From CADEGL01 sp050180485 (GTDB taxonomy: Bacteria > Pseudomonadota > Alphaproteobacteria > CADEGL01): a DNA stretch of 64,000 bases. Where the stretch lies: NCBI GenBank assembly GCA_050180485.1, contig JBFXED010000020.1, positions 3,690-67,689 on the forward strand. Direction: 5' to 3'. Position 1 is the stretch's first letter, and every line of letters starts with the position of its first letter. The notes beneath the pieces were generated by a model. The model was not told where the DNA came from. It searched no databases and saw only the letters and a list, made by a program, of their open reading frames with translations. Positions 58,472 through 64,000 of the stretch are shown here, one piece after another. A program made the translations under genes and the position numbers.

Positions 58472-59768
58472 ACGCCGCTTTCCCCGTCTTCAGCGAAGCG
58501 ATCGCAACACCGGCGGCATCCAACGTCTTCTTCACGTCCTCATCCGTGTGGGCGAGGGAGACGTAGAACTTGGTGTTGCCCTTGAGCACGCCGTTCTCCA
58601 GCAGAAGCTGGTTGAAGCGGCCCAGCATGGCGTTGTCGGCTTCGGCCGTGGACCAATAGTCGACGATCGGCTTGTCGGTGAAGACCACGTCGAACAGCGA
58701 TCCCACGCCCGTGATCTGGGCCGGGATGCCCGCGCTGCGGAACAGGTCGCGGAAACCGGCCATCAGCTTCTCGCCAGTGTCGCGGATCTTCTCGTAGGCG
58801 CCAGGACGCTGGAGGATCTTCAACGTGGCCAGGCCCGCCGCCGCGGCGATGGGGTTGCCGCTCAGGGTGCCGATCTGGGGCATGAAGCCTTCGTCGCCCA
58901 CGGCGGCCTTGTCGAAATGATCGAGGATCGCGGCCTTGCCAACGACGGCCGCCAGCGGGAAGCCGCCGCCGATCACCTTGCCGAGCGTGCAGAGGTCCGG
59001 CGTTACGCCGTAGAGCTCCTGCGCACCGCCATAGGCGAAGCGGAAGCCGGTGACGATCTCGTCGAACACCAGCGGCACTTTGTACTTCGCCGTGATGTCC
59101 CGCAGCCCTTGCAGAAAACCGGGCTTGGGCGAGATCACGCGCTGGAACGGTTCGATGATGACGCCCGCCAATTCGTCATGGTGTTTCTCGATCAGCGCGG
59201 TCGCGGCGGCCAGATCGTTAAAGGGCGCGATCAGCACTTCGCCGCGCACGACCTGCGGGATGCCCGCCGAATCGGGCGCGGGCTCGGCGCTGTTGGCGCG
59301 GCGTTTGGGTGCCATGCTCATCAGCGCATAGTCGTTCATGCCGTGGAAGCCGCCCTCGAACTTGAGGATACGCTCGCGCTTGCGATACGCGCGCACGGCG
59401 CGCATGGCGTAGAGCGTGGCCTCGGTGCCGCTGGATGTGTAGCGCAGCTTCTCGGCGCAGGGCACGGCCTGGACGATCATCTCGGCCAGTTCCACGCCCG
59501 CGTCGTTGACGGCGAAGAAGGTCGAACCGCGATCGAGCCGTGCATGGGTGGCGGCCAGCACCTCGGGATGCGCGTGGCCGACCAGCATCGGGCCCGAGCC
59601 CAGGATGTAGTCGACATATTCGTTGCCTGCCATGTCGCGCACGCGTCCGCCGCGCCCGTCGGTGATCACGCAATCGAGGCCGATATTGCCGAAATGCCCG
59701 GCGGGCAAATATTTGCGCGCCTTGGCCAGGATCTCGGTCTGCTCGGCGGACTTTTTCCTCGCGGCCAT
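58470..59768 (-). CDS. Class III aminotransferase (glutamate-1-semialdehyde aminomutase-like)
   Basis: A 432-residue PLP enzyme. VNDAGVELAEMIVQAVPCAEKLRYTSSGTEATLYAM is typical, D236 lies in VFDEIVTGFR, and K264 (LGKVIGGGFPLAA) binds PLP. It resembles GSA aminomutases but lies outside a heme operon, so it is more likely a catabolic omega- or beta-aminotransferase. GGAGG precedes the ATG at 59768. Confidence 0.9.
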   Translation of the reverse strand: MAARKKSAEQTEILAKARKYLPAGHFGNIGLDCVITDGRGGRVRDMAGNEYVDYILGSGPMLVGHAHPEVLAATHARLDRGSTFFAVNDAGVELAEMIVQAVPCAEKLRYTSSGTEATLYAMRAVRAYRKRERILKFEGGFHGMNDYALMSMAPKRRANSAEPAPDSAGIPQVVRGEVLIAPFNDLAAATALIEKHHDELAGVIIEPFQRVISPKPGFLQGLRDITAKYKVPLVFDEIVTGFRFAYGGAQELYGVTPDLCTLGKVIGGGFPLAAVVGKAAILDHFDKAAVGDEGFMPQIGTLSGNPIAAAAGLATLKILQRPGAYEKIRDTGEKLMAGFRDLFRSAGIPAQITGVGSLFDVVFTDKPIVDYWSTAEADNAMLGRFNQLLLENGVLKGNTKFYVSLAHTDEDVKKTLDAAGVAIASLKTGKAA

Positions 59769-59931
59769 GGCGTTCCTCCCCAGGTTTGCCGGTCCACCAA
59801 TCTTGGCACGTCCCGCCACGCGCCGAAATGGCGGCCAAAGCCGCGGATTCCTTGGGTTCTCCGCCTCTTCCGGCGCCCGACCCGACCCGCTAGGCTTCGT
59901 TCAAATCCAGGCACCCAGAGGGAGATCGAAG

Positions 59932-60303
59932 ATGGATTCCGGCACTTTGCCCAAGGCAAAAATCACCATGATCAAGGCGCCGCACAAGCTGGCGGCCACG
60001 GACATCGACGACAAGGGTCCCGCCGGCCTGCCGATCGGCGAACCGGTCGTGAAGCTGCGCTCCAAGCCCTATAACACCGCGCCGAGGACGGGCGTGTGGG
60101 AAGCCACGCCGGGCAAGTTCCGCCGCCAGGTGAAGGAAGCTGAGTTCGCGCACTTCGTCGCGGGCCGCTGCAAGTTCCATCATGACGGCGGCGAGACACT
60201 GGAAATCGAGGCCGGTGACGCTGTCTTCTTCCCCGCCAACACCAACGGCGTGTGGGAAATCATCGAGACCGCGCGCAAGACCTATTTCATCGTACCGGAA
60301 TAA
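59932..60303 (+). CDS. DUF861-type cupin protein
   Basis: A 123-residue cupin of the (S)-ureidoglycine aminohydrolase-like DUF861 group: RTGVWEATPGKFRRQVKEAEFAHFVAG, a HHDGGETLEIEAGDAVFFPAN middle strand, and the final VWEIIETARKTYFIV. GAGGGAGAT precedes the ATG. The typical metal-binding residues are reduced. It is followed by a strong terminator. Confidence 0.85.
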   Translation: MDSGTLPKAKITMIKAPHKLAATDIDDKGPAGLPIGEPVVKLRSKPYNTAPRTGVWEATPGKFRRQVKEAEFAHFVAGRCKFHHDGGETLEIEAGDAVFFPANTNGVWEIIETARKTYFIVPE

Positions 60304-60324
60304 GCGGCGCGATCCGCGTTAACG

Positions 60325-60356
60325 AAAACCCCGCACGGGAAACCGTGCGGGGTTTT
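60325..60356. terminator. Bidirectional Rho-independent terminator
   Basis: AAAACCCCGCACGG, loop GAAA, CCGTGCGGGGTTTTT. The stem is perfect and has A- and T-runs on opposite sides, so it serves both the cupin gene (+) and the convergent flavin reductase gene (-). Confidence 0.92.
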
Positions 60357-60363
60357 TCTTTGC

Positions 60364-60936
60364 CTACGCCGTCTCGGGATTGCGCTGGAAAAAGCGCGCG
60401 GCTTCCTCGTGGGCCTTCTTGTCCGTCTTCACGTCGCCCGGCTTGCTGCCCAGGCCGTAGAGAACGCCGCCCCACTGCATCTTCAGGAAACGCGCGCTGT
60501 AGCGCAGCGTGCCAGCCAAGGGCTCGGCCAGTGTCAAATCGGGATCGCTGACGGCCGAGACGCCCCACATGGTCTTCCCACCCATGCGCGCCTTGAAATC
60601 CGCGCCGGGCACGCGCAGCCAATCGGCCCAATAGTCGAGGTAAAGCTTGGCCGCCGAGGGAACGCCGTACCAATAGAGCGGCACCACCATGACGATATCG
60701 GTCGCGGCGAGCGTGAGCGCAAAGGCTTCGCCCTCGATGCCCACGGGCTGATTGAACGTGTAACCCTCCTCGTGCCGCCGGTCGCGGTAAGGCGGCAGAA
60801 TGTTCTTCGACAGGTCGAACCAATGGGCTTCGGCGCCCGAAGGCAGATTCTTGGCGGCCTGGCGGGCCAGATACTCGGAATTGCCGTCCGGGCGGGCGCT
60901 GGACAGGATGAATTGGAATCGGCGCGTGGCGGGCAT
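60364..60936 (-). CDS. NAD(P)H-dependent FMN reductase-like flavodoxin-fold protein
   Basis: A 190-residue flavodoxin-fold oxidoreductase. FILSSARPDGNSEYLARQAAKNLP is the FMN phosphate loop, and DIVMVVPLYWYGVPSAAKLYLDYW is the family's second binding segment. The ATG at 60936 gives the normal length; upstream in-frame ATGs run antisense into the CoA-transferase leader. It might supply electrons to oxygenases, but this is only suggested by position. Confidence 0.9.
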   Translation of the reverse strand: MPATRRFQFILSSARPDGNSEYLARQAAKNLPSGAEAHWFDLSKNILPPYRDRRHEEGYTFNQPVGIEGEAFALTLAATDIVMVVPLYWYGVPSAAKLYLDYWADWLRVPGADFKARMGGKTMWGVSAVSDPDLTLAEPLAGTLRYSARFLKMQWGGVLYGLGSKPGDVKTDKKAHEEAARFFQRNPETA

Positions 60937-61086
60937 GGGTTCGTCCCCGGTTTTTGATGTCCGCGGCAAGCTAGTTCGGGACGCGGCCGGTTCCAAGCCC
61001 GGCGGCTGGCGCGGCCCGCGCGACCCTGTATGCTTTTCCCCGAAAGCCCGCCGCCACGAGCGGGGCATGACCACGGGGAGAGAGAT

Positions 61087-62277
61087 ATGCAGCCGTTTTC
61101 CGGTGTGAAGGTTCTGGACCTGACCCACGTTCTGGCGGGCCCTTTCTGCACCTATCAGCTTTCGGTCATGGGCGCGGACGTGATCAAGATCGAACCGCCC
61201 AAGGAGCCCGACATGGTGCGTCCGGCGGGTGGCGTCGCGGACTTCAACAAGGCCGGGATGGGGCTGAGTTACCTGACCCAGAACGCCAACAAGCGCGCCA
61301 TCACCCTCGACATCAAAACGCCCAAGGGCCAAGCCATCCTGAAGCGCCTAGCCGCCACCGCCGACGTGCTGGTGGAGAACTACCGCGCGGGCGCCCTGGC
61401 CAAGCTGGGTCTGGGATACGACGACCTGTCGAAGCTCAACCCGCGCCTCATCTATTGCTCCATGACCGGTTTCGGCCAGACAGGGCCCAAAGGCGGCCAA
61501 ACGGCCTACGACAACGTGATCCAGGCGGCCTCCGGCCTGATGACCCTGTCGGGCGAGCCTGGCACCAAGCCCTACAAGGTAGGTCCGCCCGTCTTGGATT
61601 ACGGCAGCGGCGCCATGGCCGCCTATGCCGTCGCCTGCGCTCTGTTCCAGCGGACGCGCACGGGCAAGGGTCAGCGCATCGATGCATCGATGCTCGATTC
61701 CGCCATCATGCTGATGGCGTCCACCGTGATCGACTACATGAACGGCGGCGGCATGCCGAAGCTCAGCGGCAACGACAGCCCGAACGCGGGATATTCCTGT
61801 TACGAGACCAAGGACGGGCTTTTGATGATCGGCGCCTACACCACGGGCCAGCACGCGCGTCTGTGGAAGGCGTTGGGCAAACCCGAGATGGGCGGCAATC
61901 TCAAGGGCCTCACCGACATCGACGCCGCCCACGACAGCCACGCCGAGGCGCTCAAGGACATCCTCAAGACCAAGACCGCCGACGAATGGGCCAAGCAATT
62001 GCGCGCGGCGGGCCTGCCGGCCGAGCGCGTGTTGAAGCTCGACGAGGCCATGGCGCAGGAGCAGCTCAAGCATCGCGGCGTCTTCCACACGATCCCGAAG
62101 ATGCCGGGCCTAGAGAAAGATATCACCGTGCCGGTGGCGTCCTTCACCTATGCCCATGGCGGGCCCTCCATCCGCAGCGCGCCGCCCAAGTTCGGCGAGC
62201 ATACGGACGAGGTGCTGGGCGGACTTGGCTACGGCGCCGAAGACATCAAAGCGCTGCGCAAGGAAGGTATCGTCTAG
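61087..62277 (+). CDS. Class III (CaiB/BaiF) CoA transferase
   Basis: A 396-residue transferase that moves CoA between acids. It has VKVLDLTHVLAGPFCTYQLSVMGADVIKIEPP, RAITLDIKTPKGQ, and the catalytic Asp171 (VLDYGSGAMAAY) equivalent to formyl-CoA transferase Asp169. GGGGAGAGA precedes the ATG. An amidohydrolase follows after 26 bases, so an acid freed by hydrolysis may be activated here. Confidence 0.93.
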   Translation: MQPFSGVKVLDLTHVLAGPFCTYQLSVMGADVIKIEPPKEPDMVRPAGGVADFNKAGMGLSYLTQNANKRAITLDIKTPKGQAILKRLAATADVLVENYRAGALAKLGLGYDDLSKLNPRLIYCSMTGFGQTGPKGGQTAYDNVIQAASGLMTLSGEPGTKPYKVGPPVLDYGSGAMAAYAVACALFQRTRTGKGQRIDASMLDSAIMLMASTVIDYMNGGGMPKLSGNDSPNAGYSCYETKDGLLMIGAYTTGQHARLWKALGKPEMGGNLKGLTDIDAAHDSHAEALKDILKTKTADEWAKQLRAAGLPAERVLKLDEAMAQEQLKHRGVFHTIPKMPGLEKDITVPVASFTYAHGGPSIRSAPPKFGEHTDEVLGGLGYGAEDIKALRKEGIV

Positions 62278-62303
62278 CGGACGCAATCCCGGGGGAGGTC
62301 GCG

Positions 62304-63722
62304 ATGGCGGCAAAGGAGAGCGCGCGACGCAAGAAGCCGTGCGACATCATCATCCGCAACGGCTACTTGGTCACCGTCGACAAGCGGCGCACCATCTACG
62401 CCACAGGCGCCATCGCCATTACGGGCGACCGGATCGCCGCCGTCGGGCGCGAGCGCGACGTGCTAGCCGCATGGGAGGCCAAACGCATCTTCGATGCGCA
62501 GGGCGCCGTGGTCCATCCCGGCTTCATCGACGCCCATGTCCATGTCGTGCATGGCACCTGCCGCGGCGTGTTCGACAGCAGCCTGACCGCGGGCCGCCTT
62601 ACCTTCGCCGACTGGAAGGCCGATGTGACCGACGAGGACGAGTTCGACGCGACTTCCTTGGCCAGCATCGAGGCGCTGCGGCGCGGCTTCACGGGCTTCG
62701 TCGAGCCCGGCTCGATCTTCGAGCCCGATGCCGCGGCCAAGGCGGCCGAGGCCGTGGGCGTGCGTGCGCTGCTCGCCGGCTGCTACCTCTGGGACAACAC
62801 CGACGCCATGAAGTATCTGGGCGCGCTCGATTCCAAGCGGCTCTACCGCCGCGCGCCGGGACGCTCACGTCATGCGATCGATCAGCTCGGCAGCCAGCTC
62901 TACCGCAACAAAGACAAGAATGCCCTGGTCCGGGGCTATGTCTCGGTCTACGGCTTGGCGACCGCGTCGGACGAGTTGGAGATCGCGGCAAAAAAGCTGG
63001 CGGCCAAGCACAAGGTGCCGTTCCACCAGCACGAGGCCTATATCCCGGACGCAACGGCGGCCGACACCAAGGCGCTCGGCACTTCGCGCCTGCGCCATCT
63101 GGCCGAGATCGGCGTGCTCGACCGCAACGCGAGCTTCGTGCACATGACGGCCTTGGATGCGGCCGACGAGCGCGTGGTGAAGAAAACCGGCATCTCGATC
63201 GTCTGGTGCCCGCACGCCTACATGCAGCACGCGGGCTTCAAATACCATTCGCGCATCCCGCGCATGTACAAGGGCGGCGTCAATGTGACGCTCGGCACCG
63301 ACGGCACCATGGATGCCGCCATCGGCGACGCGGGCTATGCGGCCTATTACGTGGCCGCAGGCCTGGGCGAGCCGATCACGGCAGGCGACGTGGTCGAGAT
63401 GCAGTCCATCCGCGCGGCCAAGGTGGCGGGGCTGGACGGTGAGGTCGGCAGCCTGGAAGCAGGCAAGCGCGCCGACATCGTGATCCGCGCGCCCAACGTG
63501 GCCGAGAGCTATCCCGCCGTGAATCCCCTGCACCATCTCGCCTTGATGGGAAATTCCGGCAACGTCGACACCGTCCTGGTGAACGGCCAGGTCGTCTGGC
63601 GCGGCGGCCGTTCGACGCGGGTCGATGAAGAACGGGTTTTTGCCCGCGCCAAGGCGTCGGTCGAGCGGCGCATGAAGCGGCTGGGCCTCAAGCCCGCCGT
63701 CGGCTGGCCGGTGGTGCGCTGA
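62304..63722 (+). CDS. Amidohydrolase family protein
   Basis: A 472-residue metal-dependent hydrolase. IDAHVHVVHGTCRG carries the HxH pair, HQHEAY and FVHMTALD supply further His, and LGTDGTMDAA has the catalytic Asp. GGGGGAGG precedes the ATG at 62304; longer frames overlap the CoA-transferase gene. It is only distantly like the amidohydrolase at 43074. It may be a cyclic amide hydrolase or a deaminase. Confidence 0.9.
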   Translation: MAAKESARRKKPCDIIIRNGYLVTVDKRRTIYATGAIAITGDRIAAVGRERDVLAAWEAKRIFDAQGAVVHPGFIDAHVHVVHGTCRGVFDSSLTAGRLTFADWKADVTDEDEFDATSLASIEALRRGFTGFVEPGSIFEPDAAAKAAEAVGVRALLAGCYLWDNTDAMKYLGALDSKRLYRRAPGRSRHAIDQLGSQLYRNKDKNALVRGYVSVYGLATASDELEIAAKKLAAKHKVPFHQHEAYIPDATAADTKALGTSRLRHLAEIGVLDRNASFVHMTALDAADERVVKKTGISIVWCPHAYMQHAGFKYHSRIPRMYKGGVNVTLGTDGTMDAAIGDAGYAAYYVAAGLGEPITAGDVVEMQSIRAAKVAGLDGEVGSLEAGKRADIVIRAPNVAESYPAVNPLHHLALMGNSGNVDTVLVNGQVVWRGGRSTRVDEERVFARAKASVERRMKRLGLKPAVGWPVVR

Positions 63723-63723
63723 C

Positions 63724-64000
63724 CTAGCGGTTTGCCCGCGCAAGCACCGCGTTCAGCAGCACGTTCACGCCGGGCACGCTGTCTTCCAGCGTCGTGTGCT
63801 CGGACTCGTTGTGGCTGATGCCGTCCTTGCAGGGCGTGAAGATCAGGGCCGTGGGCGCCACGCGGCTGACGTAATAGGCGTCGTGACCGATCTGGCTCAT
63901 CATCTCGCGGGCGGGCACGCCAAGTTCGGACGCCGCATCCTTCAAGAGACCGACCAGTTCCGGATCGAAGCGCTCGTTACCGAAGCTCCAGGCCGCCACG
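63724..64000 (-). CDS. M20 hydantoinase/carbamoylase family hydrolase, partial
   Basis: The last 92 or so codons of a leftward gene whose start lies beyond the window. IGHDAYYVSRVAPTALIFTPCKDGISHNESEHTTLEDSVPG is the C-terminal metal site and signature of N-carbamoyl-amino-acid hydrolases and allantoate amidohydrolases (GHDA; SHNESE). It is convergent with the amidohydrolase, one base apart. It would suit hydantoin breakdown after HyuAB. Confidence 0.88.
   Translation of the reverse strand, partial: VAAWSFGNERFDPELVGLLKDAASELGVPAREMMSQIGHDAYYVSRVAPTALIFTPCKDGISHNESEHTTLEDSVPGVNVLLNAVLARANR

Noticed and set aside
58470..59768. hemL (heme pathway) for the class III aminotransferase
   Set aside because: Residues fit the broad GSA-aminomutase-like group, but the context is catabolic and no heme genes are near, so the specific symbol is not supported.
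1..64000. tRNA, rRNA, CRISPR arrays, insertion sequences, prophage or integrase genes
   Set aside because: I looked for T-loop sequences, regularly spaced repeats, transposase and recombinase motifs and found none.

Overview
The window is a GC-rich, densely coded chromosomal segment from an alphaproteobacterium, most likely a Rhodospirillales-type or related lineage. The gene orders uvrC-pgsA-mobB-moaD-moaE, lgt-midA-pgeF and prs-rplY-pth-ychF support this, as do an RpoH sigma factor, a phasin (polyhydroxyalkanoate granules), UbiK and an OmpR/EnvZ-type pair beside ilvE. This placement rests on gene order and protein families only. No tRNA, rRNA or CRISPR array was seen.

Positions 1-28,020 are mostly housekeeping. 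They hold DNA repair (uvrC, 5' end outside the window), phospholipid and molybdopterin synthesis, branched-chain transamination, a two-component system, PHA phasin with TGC-type operator repeats, RpoH, proline synthesis, ubiquinone assembly (ubiK), heptose epimerisation, lipoprotein maturation, peptidoglycan editing, PRPP synthesis, ribosomal protein L25, Pth, YchF and ammonium transport. Less ordinary members are a creatinase-fold M24 protein without metal ligands, a DMSP-lyase-like cupin and a coupled M20/creatininase pair.

Positions 28,021-32,720 carry a DUF559 endonuclease gene framed by REP-like repeats, an acyl-CoA dehydrogenase and an NDP-forming acyl-CoA synthetase. Three families of dispersed repeats fill the gaps here and recur to 58.5 kb.

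Positions 32,742-38,577 form an AT-richer accessory island. A four-gene leftward operon encodes a sigma-like factor, a small acidic-tailed protein, an ImmA/IrrE metalloprotease and a HEPN protein. It is followed by DUF2188 and DUF1508 small proteins, the broken start of an allantoinase, a heme-binding-type beta-barrel gene, and an AT-rich PD-(D/E)XK-like gene. That last gene is flanked by two 159-base copies (about 91% identical by hand count) of the beta-barrel gene's 3' end.

Positions 38,578-64,000 look like a catabolic region for N-containing compounds. They hold a proline-racemase-family enzyme with a Ser/Thr active-site pair, a sulfatase, two amidohydrolases, hydantoinase/oxoprolinase A and B subunits around a TPR-2OG oxygenase, three tandem Rieske oxygenases with an ATC-hydrolase-like protein, a class III aminotransferase, a DUF861-type cupin, a flavin reductase, a class III CoA transferase and the end of an M20 carbamoylase. 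Within it, a SqrR/BigR-rhodanese-TauE sulfur cassette and a membrane-protein gene both sit in repeated 3' ends of one GNAT gene and its amidohydrolase neighbour. With the beta-barrel case, this gives three cargo insertions at gene 3' ends in one window, with no recombinase gene visible.
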